From Coccinella septempunctata (taxonomy: Eukaryota; Arthropoda; Insecta; Coleoptera; Coccinellidae): DNA of 64,000 nucleotides. The DNA lies in contig NC_058193.1 of NCBI RefSeq assembly GCF_907165205.1, forward strand, positions 20,411,521-20,475,520, read 5' to 3'. The notes under the pieces were generated by a model. That model had not been told where the DNA came from, did no database searches, and was given only the letters and a program-made list of their open reading frames with translations. Below are positions 11,455 through 24,328 of the stretch, piece after piece (position 1 is the first letter of the stretch; each line of letters begins with the position of its first letter). The translations under genes were made by a program, and so were the position numbers.

Positions 11455-12982
11455 CAGGGTATCCCAAATTACTTGATTTTGGCTGTTTCTGGTTGGTACC
11501 TACTTCTAGATTATATAGGGAAAAACGTTGAAAAGAGTCCTGGTCTCGATTTTCGTGAAAAAACTACCAGTGGAAACCGTTTCACAATATCTCATTTTTT
11601 TTGAAGATATAATCAAATTTTGATATTTTGTCGATTCCGTAAATGTGCCATAACTTCTTCATTTTCGAAAATATCTGAAAATGATAAAAAACTTTCTCTA
11701 GGCACTTTTTCACTGCGAATACGACACGATATTCAATTTTTTTTGTCTTGTAATAAGGTTGAAAAAAACAATTTCTTTATTTTAAATATGGTAATGGTAT
11801 ATCTTTATTTGATCTTATGTTATACAAAAAAAATTGCTCTTCAAAAATATATATATGTCGATATACTTATTATACTTCCTAACTCAAGGCAAATCACTAT
11901 TTTAGTGAAATTTCAATTTTCGGTAGAATTCTATGAAACCATTTGCCTCAAAATTGTACTCTCTTCATATGAAGAGATGAGATGAATATATATTCATCTC
12001 AATGATACGAAATCGAACTTTTCGTTTATAGAATTTCATTGGTAACTGCAACATCTGTAACTTCGCTAAAATCATGTACCTAATTCTTGTTACACTCAAT
12101 TTGAATAAATATGGAGCAGAATTTTGAAAGAGTATCAATTTTAATATAACTCATCAAACGTTCTCAAATTGAGCATCATTGTTCGGTATACAAATTCGAC
12201 ATCTTTTTTCAACATAATTCATTATATTTCGACAGCATAACGCGCGAAATGATGCCGTACATATCCCCATACGAAAAAATCCACAGGATTGAGATCTAGT
12301 GATCCTGCTGGCCAGGCAATAGGACCAAGCGTTCCCATCCACTGATTCTCGAATAAATTATCCAATTTGAAAACTGATGAATTTCTGTGATATCATTTCG
12401 GTGATATGAAAGTTGCCTATATCTCTGGGCATACTTCTTTTTGAAAATAATCTAGAGCAAAAAATTAATTGCATTCACCTTTACTATTCTAATGTATTGA
12501 AGTGTTCTATGTTCCCTTCATTAATAGAATAATGTGTAAGAAACTCGACAGTTAGTGATTATTACACTTTTATGCTGATTATGCCTTGAAAATATGAATA
12601 AAATATCGACATCTAGGTATATATAAATTTTTTTGAAATGCTTTTTTTTCGTATGATATGCAACCAAAAAAAAAGTATTCGTATTTGAAATAACGAAGTA
12701 TTTTTTTTCCACACTTAGTACAAGTGATTGAAAAAATGAATATAGTGTAGAATTTCCAGTGAAAAAATGCCTGTAGAAGAATTTTCATTGTTTTTAGATA
12801 TTCTCGAAAATAGGGAAGTTCTGGCAGATTTTCAAAATCAACAAAATATGAAAATGAATTTGGAAATAAAGATATCGTGAAGCGGTTTCCACTAATGGAC
12901 TTCTTACGAAAATCGAGCCCAGGACTCCTTTCAACGCTTTTTCCTATCAACCTATCTAGTCTAGAAGTACCAGAGACAGCCC
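11455..12982. mobile_element. Mariner-like foldback element with long inverted arms
   Basis: The sequence from 11,455 (CAGGGTATCCCAAATTACTT, preceded by TA) to about 11,900 is repeated inverted at about 12,560-12,982. Matching blocks include TCGATTTTCGTGAAAAAAC / the complement of TTACGAAAATCGA, and the GAAAATATCTGAAAA region. The right arm stops before the CAGGGT terminus, so that end is truncated. The loop holds a transposase relic (12,232-12,359). The CAGGGT start, TA flank, long arms and internal DDE relic match the layout of the intact element at 45-57 kb, although the sequence differs. Confidence 0.7.
12232..12359 (-). pseudogene. Mariner/IS630-type transposase C-terminal relic
   Basis: The minus strand reads NLFENQWMGTLGPIAWPAGS followed by LDLNPVDFFVWGYVRHHF and a stop. 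This is the conserved segment carrying the third catalytic Asp (P-R-S-P-D-L-x-P-x-D-F-x-L-W-G in relatives). It is closest in style to the DD41D transposase at 53.3-54.4 kb (NRWIGRRSSLFWLPRSPDLT). The catalytic D and E upstream are absent, so it is a decayed remnant inside the foldback. Confidence 0.72.
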
Positions 12983-13138
12983 CCTACCTATACGCACATC
13001 CGCCCAGGGGGAAAACCTAAGATATTCATATTGGGACATTCTGGCAATAAATTTTCTGGTTGCAATATTTTCATAATCGCTCTGATGGGCGAATGTTGGG
13101 ATAGCGGGAACGCGGTCAGCGGTGTAATGAATATTTCA

Positions 13139-13620
13139 TGACGAGGACAACTTTTCGGTGGTGGCTCAGTGTAAGTTTTAAAGGCATTTGTTCAAATGGG
13201 CGCACAGATCTTATTATCCTGATTGACGCAACCACGAGAGCGGTAAAGTATAATAATCTGACTGCAGAACCTATTATATTTCTCTTTGTGGCACCTTTCG
13301 GTGACAATTTTGTGTTAATCGACCATAATGCTCGTCCACACCGGGTCAAAATTGTCAACAACTGCATAGAAATACATGGCATTAACCGAATGATTTAATC
13401 GACCCGCTTGCCTCTCCAGCCCAAAATTGCCTTGAACATGTCTGATCGGTAATCTGCTATGACACAGCAATTACATCGCCTACTTGACCCATCGCAGACA
13501 ATACAACAGCTCGTCAATGCTTTCACAGACATTTGGGCAAAACATTCCTCCAACTTTCATTGATAATCTCCTTGAGACAAATAGAGTAAGAGCACTACGA
13601 AAAGCTAGATTTCAAATCTT
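13139..13620 (+). pseudogene. Tc1-type transposase pseudogene
   Basis: The frame 13,139-13,396 contains GICSNGRTDLIIL, then APFGDNFVLIDHNARPHRVK and NNCIEIHGIN. These align with the Tc1 segment G-I-S-x-x-G-R-T-D-L ... GDNFILMQDNARPHTA. Downstream, with a frame break, comes the remnant of the D-W-P-A-R-S-P-D-L-N-P-I-E-H-V-W motif (PLASPAQNCLEHV, then a stop). The second Asp position reads DHN instead of DDN and the W of EHVW is a stop, so it is inactive. No clear TIRs were identified. Confidence 0.75.
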
Positions 13621-13714
13621 GATTTCGAGGTGTTTGTAACAGAAGGAACCGTTCTAAACCTGCAAAATCCACCGGGTGAATTTTCGAAAGAGGTATAATA
13701 AATGCTATAACTTA

Positions 13715-13905
13715 AAGAGGGCTGATTACTCTTCATTGTCTACGGCAATCAATTTCGTTAATTGGGATATTATCGGAAAATTTAGGAGTGATGATGAAGC
13801 TTCGGAATTCTTTTACACCGAACTTTTTTAGATTTTGCATGAACGTGTTCCTAAAACGACTTACTTATCGGCAGAGCCTTGCTTCCCTGTTTGGTTCACA
13901 AGATT
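13715..13905 (+). pseudogene. Jockey-type LINE linker fragment
   Basis: The plus strand reads ADYSSLSTAINFVNWDIIGK, then EFFYTELF, a stop, ILHERVPKT and CFPVWFTR. This is the region between endonuclease and reverse transcriptase in Jockey-clade ORF2 (compare W-x-x-L ... F-Y-x-x-L ... V-P ... Y-P-x-W-F-S). Only about 60 residues remain and they hold a stop. Confidence 0.5.
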
Positions 13906-14084
13906 AAAACATTAATATTCACCTTAAGAATTAATTATTACAGAGTGAAGTGGCGTTATGGTAGTTGAATACAACCCTGTTTAAAAGATCCACAGATGTG
14001 TAGTGTTACAGATTGAACTAATTATTCTAAAGGTAATTTTGTTTCTCCAGGGGTAGCACAGCTCTTAATGAAAACTTAAAATGC

Positions 14085-14205
14085 CAAATTTTTTTATGAG
14101 GGCCGAATCGGAAAAAATGTTATAAGAAAAAAGAGTTTCTTTTGACCTCCGGAATCTACTTTTGAAATATTTGTACGAGTCAAAGACTCACCGTGTATAT
14201 TATTA
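14085..14205 (+). repeat. Solo transposon end (...TCACC(G)TGTATA type)
   Basis: The block ACCTCCGGAATCTAC, then TTTGAAATATTTGTACGAGT and CAAAGACTCACCGTGTATA. It resembles 32,085-32,143, which ends CAAAGATTCACCTTGTATA. The complement begins TATACxxGGTGA, like other CAGGGTG-type ends in this window. It is probably one end of a degraded mariner-like element. Confidence 0.5.
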
Positions 14206-15523
14206 TGCAAATTTTCGAGCAGTGTATGTTTAATTAACCAAAAAACTATAAAACTTTTTCTTCTCCTGCTATGTATTCGTGAACCATTCAATATTCTGTA
14301 TTTTTTAAAATAGAATTTCATATGTATTATTCATAATAATGTGCAGGTTTAACTGTTTCACATTCGTTAATTTTCTACAATCTAATCGATCTTAACAGGA
14401 TATGCACTTATGTTTTTCGAAATAATATTTTTCCAATGAATCACTGTTTTGCTAAGCTAGAGCATCAATAAAATATTCTCTCTTATTCCCCATTTATGGA
14501 AGCAAATATCGGGACTATATCGTCATATACACTGTATAATTACTTGCGTTATTTGGTATTTCAACAGTACAGAATTTGAATGTATAGAAACAGGTAGTGT
14601 TGGCTATTTCACTCAAAACAGAATTACATGATTCACACTAACAGGCAACAGCGATACACGTGTCGTGGTAAAACAACTCAGTTAGTTAGAATCATATAAT
14701 TATGTTTTTAGTTCAATAATGGATTTCCATCAAGTATCGGCCACATTTAATAGAAGAGTTTCGTCTATAAAAAAACTTTAGACGAGAGTAACTCAAATTA
14801 GGTGCCTGAACCTTGATAGAAATTTAAATCGTCCAAAATTTAACATTCCTGAAACTTTCGAGTATAATCATTTATCAATATTCCTGATTAAAAAACTCGT
14901 TTTCGGGATATTCCTCCTCTCATTCGTACTTTTTCCGTTCCCCATAAATTTTACTTTGTTCAAGTTGTCAACAACTCTCATAACTCTTGATGGAAGGCAC
15001 ATTTCATTCTTGTTTTGGCCTTACTCGTTCGACTGATCCTGACGACCCGGTGGAATTCAATTCACATTCCCTGACGAAGCCGCATTCCATCACTTCTTGC
15101 TCCATTTTTCACACCCTTTGTCCCCACTTATTTAACTGAAGACGAACGTCCGGAGTTTGAGGAAATAATGGGTTCTGCCCTGCGTGAAATAACGAGGAGA
15201 CGATGTTCCACTGGGATTGATCCTGGAAAACGCGTTAATATGCAGGATTTTCGGAGAATCTGCAATGATTCCTGCGGTATGAGCAGAGATTTTATGAGTT
15301 TGAAGAAGGATTACGTCTTTATTATGTTTTCGCGAGGGTTTCAATTTGTACAAAGTATCCGGATAAAATGTCATGCCGAATTTGCATCCGAATGTCATCA
15401 TATGCGATAACCCATCCAAATTCTTGTCAAAAATGATCAGGATGTAGAGATTATGGGTATAATAGAGGCATATTTACACAGGTATATTTTCTCGTCTGTT
15501 TTAGATCGAGACATCATATGCTA
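14206..15523. other. Mostly gene-free; one unrecognised ORF at 15,080-15,410
   Basis: AT-rich DNA. The plus-strand frame at about 15,080-15,410 stays open for roughly 110 codons (includes LTEDERPEFEEIMGSALREI) and is less AT-rich than its flanks. I recognise no family and see no clear splice sites, so I do not call it a gene. Confidence 0.35.
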
Positions 15524-16544
15524 CGAGGATGTATTGATATCTAGTTAGCCTAGACCAATTCCATGCATAAAAAAATATTGCAAATATTGCGTTACTATAG
15601 CAACGAACAATAACTCATTAGAAGTGTCAGTGTGAAGTTTGTGGTCAAAAAAGTAAACCAGAGTTGCGCAATAAATTAAAAGAAAGAAGAGGTGTACCGA
15701 AATTGTGAAAATCTAAAAATTGGAGTATTGAGCCAGCATCAAGTACATGTATTTAAAAGGGTAAGAGGTAAGCAGATTTACGAAGATATACTTAATATCC
15801 TTGGTGATCAATGTCCTTCGTATGCGACCGTGAAAAATTGGACTGCAAACTTCAAAAGAGGTAAATTTTCCAACCGAATTGTTACTATGGATGAGACTTG
15901 GGTGGATTTCTACTATCCAGAAACAAAGCAACAATCGATGGAATGGCGACACTGTGGTTCTCCAAGACCTAAGAAGTTTCGTGTCCAAAAATCTGCTGGA
16001 AAAGTTCTTGCCTCAGTTTTTTGGGATTACCATGGTGTAATCGTGATCGATTTTTTTGGATAAGTGTAGAACAATAACCGGAGCTTACTATTCGATATTA
16101 CTGACCACTTCACGGAAAAAAATTAAAGGGAAAAGACGCGGAAAGCTATCCACAGGTGTTTTGTTTTTGCAGGACAACGCCCCTTCACAGAAATCTCATG
16201 TTGCCATGCAAAAAATTCCTGATTTAGGGTTTGAATTACTAGAACAACCCCCTTATTCACCAGATTTGGCTCCATCCGATTATCATCTCTTTCCTCAACA
16301 GAAAAAAAGTTTAAAAGGTCGTAAATTTTCTTCCAACGAGGAGGTAATAAGAGCTGTGGAGGTCTGGTTTGCAGAGCAAGAAGAAACATTTTTTTTGAAA
16401 GGTTTAGAGACGTTACAGGTTCACTGTATAAATAATAAATAAACTTATCCAATTAAGTGGAGAATATGTTGAGTAATAAAATATTTTGACCTTGAAATTT
16501 CGTTTGGTTCTATAGTAGGCTAAGAATTTTTCAATATATCCTCG
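15524..16544 (+). mobile_element. Mariner (DD34D) element, internally deleted
   Basis: The left end CGAGGATGTATTGATAT matches, inverted, the right end CGAGGATATATTGAAAA (read on the minus strand from 16,544). A shared TTAGCCTA follows about 20-25 bp in. TA flanks both ends (15,522-15,523 and 16,545-16,546). The 1.02-kb length is shorter than a usual 1.3-kb mariner because part of the transposase is missing. Confidence 0.85.
15692..16442 (+). pseudogene. Mariner transposase pseudogene
   Basis: The N-terminal helix-turn-helix region is present (VRGKQIYEDILNILGDQCPS ... VKNWTANFKRG). It then jumps to VTMDETWVDFYYPETKQQS, so roughly 80 residues between the DNA-binding and catalytic domains are deleted. 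A one-base frame break near 16,060 follows GVIVIDFF. The second part carries LQDNAPSQKS and PPYSPDLAPSDYHLFPQ. Counting from the D of QDN to the D of SDY gives 34 residues, the DD34D mariner signature. All three catalytic Asp codons survive, but the deletion and frame break make it inactive. Confidence 0.88.
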
Positions 16545-17349
16545 TATACTCGCATGCGATAAATAATCATAAGATTCTCGCTTGGAGGATCTGAAAGTTG
16601 CCTACGATTAGATGTGTGTGAAGTTGGACCAGAACTTTTCGATTTAAAAAAAAATTTTTGCTGAATTGTGCTAGGTTTGTGTTGCTTTGTGCCGTTGAAA
16701 TTTTTTCTTATTCAACACGGTTCTCAAAATATTTCACAACGAGTATTCGAAAAAATGAGTTTTGGCGACTCTTACAGGTTGTGCTATGCATGTACAGTGT
16801 TGTGCCGTTAGAATTTCAGCGAAATTTCCTTTTATTTCCCAGGAAATCGAAAATTAAAAAATAATGGATATCAGAAAAATCAGTAGGTTGTCTGAAAATC
16901 AGTATATGGCCACTTGCAATCATTTCACTTCGATGCTTGAAGATATTATTATTATTATGTCATAAACTTGATTCTTTGAGGAGAGTGGTGAGTAAACTGT
17001 GGTTTGCTTCTTTGTTTTGGTTTTCGGTGAACATTTGATTCAAATATTCTTTGGGAGATATTTATTTTGTTTCGGAATCCGGTGCTCTTATCTGATATTA
17101 TTCAGTGTCATATGTCAGAAGATTCTGAAGATATTGAAACTGGAAATTGAAAATGATCTGAGAGGGGAAATTCATGAGTTGAGGTAGACGAGGTCTGGGA
17201 GCTCTGGGATGGCTCAGGTGGATTCTGCATAGTAATTATACAGGCCGAGGAGAGGTTGATTTAAGATGGTTGAGAGAACCAGGCGCTCCAACAACCTCAT
17301 CAAACATGGCAGCACTGAGATTGGTAATACTAGAAGGGATCAAGAGGTC
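16545..17349. other. Spacer, no gene seen
   Basis: AT-rich. The short plus-strand ORFs at 16,658 and 16,999 have no recognisable motif. Confidence 0.4.
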
Positions 17350-19180
17350 TGCTTTAGAGATTAAACTTCTGGATGAGGCCGTTCTCCTCTTCATGTTCGA
17401 AGTCCATGCTGCTCAGGAACGTCTGTGATATGATAAGGATGGAACAACTGAATACTGAGCTAAACCAGGATGAACGACTGCTAGATCTCGTACTGGTTGG
17501 TGGTGCTCTTGATGCGGCGGTGTCCCATTGTGAGGTTCCTTTGTTTCCGAGGATCCTTAACACCCTGCTTTGAACATTGATCTGAGATAATCTTCGCATT
17601 TACGTGAAGTGAATTTCGAGGACATCATCTTTTGATTCTAGAAGAGCCAAATTTTCTGCATTGAATTCGACTCTCTGTTCTCATGATTGAAGCAATTTGG
17701 AAACATTTACTTCTTTGGAATATGCCTTGGAGTACTCTTATGACGAACTTATAATTGATGAACATGTTTTCGTCAGGAGGGCTGGTACGGTGAGGGGGAG
17801 GTATCCGTTGTGATTCAGTGCAGGTTCTTGACGAAATGTTTGTTTCAAAAATTTTCCTATCGGGCTATGTGGTGTTTGACTGGGAACGGAGGATACTATG
17901 AAGGTTTCAAGCGTTTCAAGGCATTGGTCAATAAGTCCCGGCGGGTTTCTTCTGAGTGTGCAGATTATTCGACTGGAGTACAGGGTGGATTCAGGTCCTG
18001 GCATCATTTTGGCGGTTAAAAAATGATGAAAGTCATGATCCCAAGGGCTTAGTTGAATCGTTTGTAGTACAATTTTCTATTGTGAAAAGAAGGATTGTCT
18101 TGGCATTTGATGAAAATCTACCTTACTTCTTTCAGTCCAATCCTTTTGTTCTGCCCAGGATAACTGTAGAAGAGATTAAATATATCATGGAAATATTTCC
18201 CAATAAGTTCACAACCGATGATGACCAACTCCCTGTCATTTTTGTTAAAGAGTGCAGCGCCGCTCTTGCTAAAACCATTAATCTCCTTTATAGTAAAATA
18301 TTTGCTAACCTCTAAATTTCCAAGTTTGTGGAAAAGAGCACGTGTAGTCCCCGTATTCAAGAAGGGTGGTAACACCGAAATTAAAAACTGTAGACCCATC
18401 TCTCTACTCTCCAATTTCGCAAAACTCTATGAGGAAGTACTTTATAGTAAGTATATAAGTATGTATCACGGTGCTCGCCTCCACTTGTCTGCAGGTCATC
18501 ATGTTTTTATGCGAGGTAGGTCGTCAATCACCAATTTGGCTATTCCTTCACAATTTATTGCCGAGTCCCTAGAAGATGATGGTCAACTTGATGTGATTTA
18601 TACTGATTTTTCAAGAGCATTTGATTCTGCTGATTATGAGATTCTGTTGAACAAACCTTCTTTATTCCATTTTCGCTTTGCTTACTTAGTTGATGTTAAT
18701 TGGTCCTCAGGTGAGTGATGAAATCAATTATGTGTTTATAATGGTTTTGTATTTTTCTGAGTTGGAGCTTCGCAAAGGTCTTAGTCCATAACTATTTGTG
18801 GTGTTCATGAATCTGTGGGGTACGTGGCATTGGCTGGTTTTGAGGATACGTAGTGTAAATAAATTGAGGTTGCTTCAGTCAAGTTCGCAATTGGGTTGGG
18901 ATTGGTGTTTGAGGAATGAACTAACGTTCAATTTGGAAAAGTACTTTTCGATGTCTTTCACCACAAGATTAGTGCCTTTTGTTGGCAGTAACTTCCATTG
19001 GTGACCATTTCTTTACCCTTGTGGATCAAATACGCGATCTTGGATTTGTGGACACATACTTCCAGAAGATTTACTTCTAGGATTTTCTATATGCTTTTCG
19101 ATCGTTTTTGTTTGATCAGTTCTTGTCTCAGGAGAGCAGAAGCAATTTATATACCCTCACGTACCAGTCGTACCACAACC
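17350..19180 (+). pseudogene. Jockey-clade LINE ORF2 pseudogene
   Basis: Collinear pieces in shifting frames occur in order. An endonuclease end (LNQDERLLDLVLVGG ... VSHCEVPL) is near 17,460-17,550. A linker (YYEGFKRFKALVNKSRRVSS) is near 17,900. The RT core is at 18,218-18,718, with VVPVFKKGGNTEIKNCRPIS, GHHVFMRGRSSITNL and motif A DVIYTDFSRAFDS. A post-catalytic segment is at 18,850-19,000 (LGWDWCLRNELTFNLEKYFS). The YADD-containing stretch is missing between 18,718 and 18,800. Multiple frame breaks make it a dead copy. Confidence 0.75.
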
Positions 19181-19569
19181 ATCATCATAATTATTTTTGG
19201 AAAGAAAACTGATAACACAGATGACAACTGGTGCTCAAATTTTGTTTCGATTTCGATATTCGATCAGATTCGCGTCTTTCGAGCGGGATATCATATGTAT
19301 TACCTACTGTTAGTATAAACCAAAGTTTTTATATCATGTTCTCCTTGTAAATGAGTCTTTAAGATAAGGTGTGCCAAGAAATAGTGAGGCTCACACTCAT
19401 TTTCACATTATTCTTTCGTTTTGTTCTCGAGATGACACTCTGTAATGCCCAGTTTCACAAAGATTGATCGATCGACTCCTGATTGACGGGTCGACATAGA
19501 TTTGTTTTCAATTGATCATTATTCAGTCACGAACATTCCGAATATCATTCTTGTTTTTTTCTCTACTGG

Positions 19570-20060
19570 CGCTGTGTCGTCCATAGTTCGATATCCAGTT
19601 CCAGAGTACCAATGATCTCCAGTATCTGCTATTACTTAAAGGAGGTTATACTTCCTCGATACAACAAGTTGCTCGTCCAAGCATTTTTGCGTTGGCGGGG
19701 CATTCCCTCAATAGTATATTCTTCTTCCTCATCCCCACAGAATCTGCACTTGTCAGTTTCAGCAGCAATAAGTCTCATTAGATATTTCTTGAGGCGACCA
19801 TGCCTTGTAAGGAATCCAGTAGGAAAGAAGTTTGAGTTTTTTTTTGGCTAGTGATTGATTTTCGACTTGTTCCGGTAAAAGGGGAATATCTGATAGCTTT
19901 CCAGTAATGCCTCTGGAAGGGTGAACTTTCAGTCGTTGCCCAGGGTATAGGAACGAGGTTGTAATTCACACACACATTCCAAGGTCCCCAAGTGTAGCTA
20001 GTATGACCGGCAGACTGAACAGATTTTGTTAATTGGGTATTTGATGATCGCTGCGACATG
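19570..20060 (-). pseudogene. LINE RNase H / C-terminal zinc-knuckle fragment
   Basis: The minus strand, in shifting frames, gives TGFLTRHGRLKKYLMRLIAA followed by KCRFCGDEEEE. This resembles the C-terminal end after the RNase H domain of R1/I/Loa-type LINEs (typically GHG-x-F-x-x-Y-L-x-x-x-x-C-x-x-C-G-x-x-E-E). Upstream is a poorly preserved segment. There is no reverse transcriptase next to it. Frame breaks are present. Confidence 0.55.
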
Positions 20061-23000
20061 GTGATGACAGTTAGAACAGAAAAGTTGATACAGTCATTGG
20101 CATTTTTGAAGGGGTTTTTGGGATTTTCGTCAAATTAATCCTTTTTCTCAGTTTATAGTTGTTATATATAGGCAAGATTGGTTGCCGAAACTGGATTCAA
20201 GTGTGTTAATTATTGTCAATTTAAGGTCATTGAAAGTCATGAAGTATTAGTGTTTATGAAAAAAATTCCGATTATCTTCGGAATCACCTGATAAAACAGA
20301 GCATTATTTTTTAATCCAAACTTCTTGGCTCTTTACACGATCATAATAGAAGGAAATTGATTACATGATAGCCATAACTATGGCTATAATTGAAACATTT
20401 ATGTTAAGAAAACTTGTCCAAGTTGAACTGGAAATCAGATATGATTTTCTTAATGAAGTTTGTATGAATGTTCGAAATTCATATGTATATCTACTTACCA
20501 AATGAAAAAGGTCCCCTCTGGGGGAAATAGATCTGTTGTTTGTACAAATCGTTTCATTTTGAGGGTTACATATCCAAGTTAGTTAATTCACCTCATATTC
20601 TTTGTGACCAATGTGAAACGTACAAAAACTTTATCATGATGTATGTACAAGATAGATATGTATGTCCTTAAATATTTACTAAACGTGGAAATAGTGGAAA
20701 CTGACACCTTCACAAGGAAGTCCGATTCTCGGTCTTATTTGAAGATTTTCTAAAAGGATCCAAATTATGAAAACTTCACTGAGCTTCCCTCATTATCACG
20801 AGATAGATGAAGATATTTTCAATAGATTGAGATTTATTTTAGGAGAACTCTCATTTCAACTTCTTATTTATAAAAATTTACACCAACCTCTTGTTTGGAA
20901 TTCCTAATCTTGCCTATTTCTATGAGTTTTCTTCGGCACTCCCATATCATCTGGATGATATGGAAGCTCAGCTATCTGATCGCAGAATTTGCGATGACTG
21001 TTTCAGAATGTATCGCTTAATTTTTCGAATGTAACTAGCACGATCAAATGATGTATCGCTTAATGTAATTTTTCACCAAATTCAATAGATTTATGTTTAT
21101 TTGTTTCCGGGATAGAATCTGAAAGTTATGCTGGACCCAAGAAACTAGGTTTTATGGAATAAATAAAGTGAAAACGTAAAAAATAGAGAACATACCACAA
21201 TCAATCTTCAGGGATAAATTCTTGACAGTTAATTGGACCTCACATCACGGTTTTGACGTAGGGTGATTGTTTGTTCATTCGTTATGAGGAGAATCAGGAA
21301 AGGGTTTACTTTATCTCCTACAAATAAACAACGGGAAGCATTCCACTTCGCACTACTATCTTACAATACTTCATTCTTTGAACTATATACAACATAGGTA
21401 CTGAATAACGAGATTTAATCAAATTCAACAGGTAGTCAATAATCCCACCAACTTCAAAAAGTAATACGTAAAACATCGCTATCTCATCTGTATTCAAACT
21501 TATGAAATTTTCCATGTAAATTAGGAATAGAAGGTTGTTCAAGGAAAGAATCGAAATTGTCTCAAGTACATAGATACTGCCTGAAATACATCGCTATGAA
21601 TTTTAAAGTGGTCATCCACAATAGATGAAATTTTCATTTTCGACTACCCCGATGGAAAAATGAAATTTTGTTTCGTATGATATAATCAGTTCCCTACGGA
21701 ATTTCAATCTTCCCTTTCGTTATCCATAACCTTCGGAACCTTCTACACACAATAACGTTCATCTTGACACTTTCACATTCATTCTGAATTCAACTATTCA
21801 ACATGAAGAACATCTGTTGCTTCTACACAATATCTCCGGAAAAGAGAGATATATTTGGGAATACAGCACATCTCTATTTATGCGCTAAACGAAATTATTC
21901 TCGTTTTTCTCTTCCTCTTTCCTCCAGGTATGGGGAAATCTGATAAATTATATATAAAGACATTCGGGACTTGTACAGTGGAGGAAATAAACCGGGAATG
22001 ATAACTCTTCTCCATAGAGAGTAGGCAGGAAAAGTAGAACTCCAGAATCAATAATTCGGTATTTAATTTTTCATGGAATGAGATGTCTGTATCGAAATTT
22101 TGCAAGAGACTTTTTTCTCCGGAATTGAATGGGAAACCATAAGAGAATTTTATTTTTCGAAAATCTACCCCACGAAAACAATGTTTTAAGAAAAATCATA
22201 AGGGGTTGTTATTTTCAACCCCTAATAATAAAGTTATGAGATCTAAAAAAATTATGTGAGTAACATCTGAATACTGTTTCATATTATGTAGGTATACACT
22301 TAGTTTTTTTTAGAACCCGTAAAAAAAATAAAAACTGTCAACTCGTCATCGCCTTTCAAAGGCAGTATCTTGGAAGGGAGGTCGATTTCGAAAAAAATGT
22401 ATAGAAACTACCCTGCTCATTTTCATCGATGAATCATCTCCCCAAGTCCTTCGCATTTGTTTACAGACACTCTGTATAAAGCCTTCTACACACAACTGAT
22501 GGGTCAGCTGTATTCGATTAATTTCAGCTGTATTATTAATTCCTTGTTATTTATAAACCGTAATACCCATATTAGGTACCATCAAGTTAATTCAAAATTT
22601 GCTCATGTTATGAAATATTCGTATGAATTAAGTAAATGTAGGGAAGCTATTTGAACAGTAGACAGTACAGACATACAGGTTGATTCATAACCATTCGCAT
22701 TGCCTGAGGTGTTGCGAATCAAAATATGACGATGAGATCAAGTATGACTGATATTTATTTCTCATTACCATCAAAATCGGCACAGAGGTATAATTTTGGG
22801 AAAGTTATGTTATTTTATGTATTACTTCAAATTGTGTTATAGCGGCCGCCACATGGATGATTTCTGATGATCAAATGAAATGGTAACTTTTTTCGACGAA
22901 ACTTCCTATAGTGATTTCGATTAGAAAGTAGGATGTAAACATCATTTATTCATAATATTGGTGATATTGTATGAACACGATAAATTTACCCGTTTTTGGG

Positions 23001-23868
23001 AAAAACTTCATTATCTCGGAGTGCAATTTCAATTTTATTCAATTCATGAAACGTATGCTTTCCAATGTCAGGGGAATATGTCGTCTAAACTACGCACGAA
23101 CTTCTTATGTGCTAAATTATTCATACCTTACGTTATTCAATCCAGGTTTTCCCATAACCTCTTTATAAATATAGGGAAAAATTCTGAGAAAACCTACATT
23201 CTCTTCCTGAAAATTCCTCATATTTCTATGCAGTGTGGGAGTCCCACAATAAGAAACATTTATATTTTCACTATGAAAACCAGATCTGCGGTGTTATTGA
23301 ACGGCTGGCTCCATTTCGAGTATTAAATTTTTGCACGTTATATATGTCTTTCACGTGGTGTTGCTTCTGAACCCGACAGCTTCATTCATCATCCGAATAA
23401 ATGCCGGGAATTCTTTCAACTTTCAGAAAGTTTTTCCACCGAGACCAATTCTGTAATATTAACTCGAATGCCATTTTCATTTAGATTAATGATTGATAAA
23501 TATGACTTATTCACGACCGACTCACAAAGCGAAGTGATCATAATCTATGCGTTTTATTAAGCATTATGTCATTCATGAATCACTTGTAAATAGCCATTAT
23601 TCACTGATTTTCCATAAAACATTCATTAATCCCTTGGGATTTATGAGTCATCTATCAAACTTTCACTGTCCCCCTTTCCTTGTGCTTCCTCAAGGCTATA
23701 TTGTCGCCACCTTCACTTCACCACCTAGATGATTTCGGGAGAAAACCGCCTCGACGATTAAGTTTTTCAAAGCACCCGAAAAAAAGTGGTAATAAGAAAT
23801 AAATAAGAAATTTGGCGAAATTGCTCCTTCGCTCCTAGTAGCAGTGGAAAAATTTGCCTCCTTGTATT
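20061..23868. other. Long gene-free stretch
   Basis: About 3.8 kb of AT-rich sequence. Short ORFs (for example 22,958-23,326 plus and 21,878-22,105 minus) have no recognisable motif or splice context. I see no inverted repeats longer than about 20 bp. Probably intronic or intergenic. Confidence 0.45.
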
Positions 23869-23905
23869 TAAAGGTGAGGCTTTTTTTTAACAGAAGGTAG
23901 AAGAT
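23869..23905 (+). repeat. Short match to the 63.9-kb repeat end
   Basis: GTGAGGCTTTTTTTTAACAG followed by AAGGTAGA matches GTGAGGCTTCTTTTTCAACA followed by GAAGGTAAA at 63,929-63,957. There it directly follows a CAGGGTGTG-type start. Probably a truncated end of the same family. Confidence 0.4.
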
Positions 23906-24328
23906 GATTAATTCGAACGTTTGACCAAAAATTATCTATACAAAACTTCCAAAATGATAAAGTTAAAAAAATATTAAAAATGATTACTGAAATAGATATA
24001 GGTTCATATGAACCTGGATCATTTGTCATCTGAATTATCGCAAAGCAATGAGAAAAAATCGGAATCATATGGTTCGATTTTTACAGGGAAATAAGGATGG
24101 AAATTCAGGATTGCTGGATTTTTCTCATCATTAAGTAACTTTGATGATTTCATTAAATATCTCATTTCGATACCCACTGACATAGGACATAAGTGTAATA
24201 TGACTTAGGACATAAGTGTAATAAATTATAATATTAGTTCGAAATTTCGCTGATAAAATTCGTCTAAATTATTGATCAATTCAGATATCGATTGAAATTT
24301 ATTCTGGGAGGATTCTGCATTTCTTAAT

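Noticed and set aside
11620..11985. 121-codon plus-strand ORF
   Set aside because: Lies in the foldback arm; composition is low-complexity AT and no motif is present.
15168..15410. 80-codon plus-strand ORF
   Set aside because: Opposite strand is equally open (15,132-15,419) and no motif or splice pattern is visible; kept only as a note.
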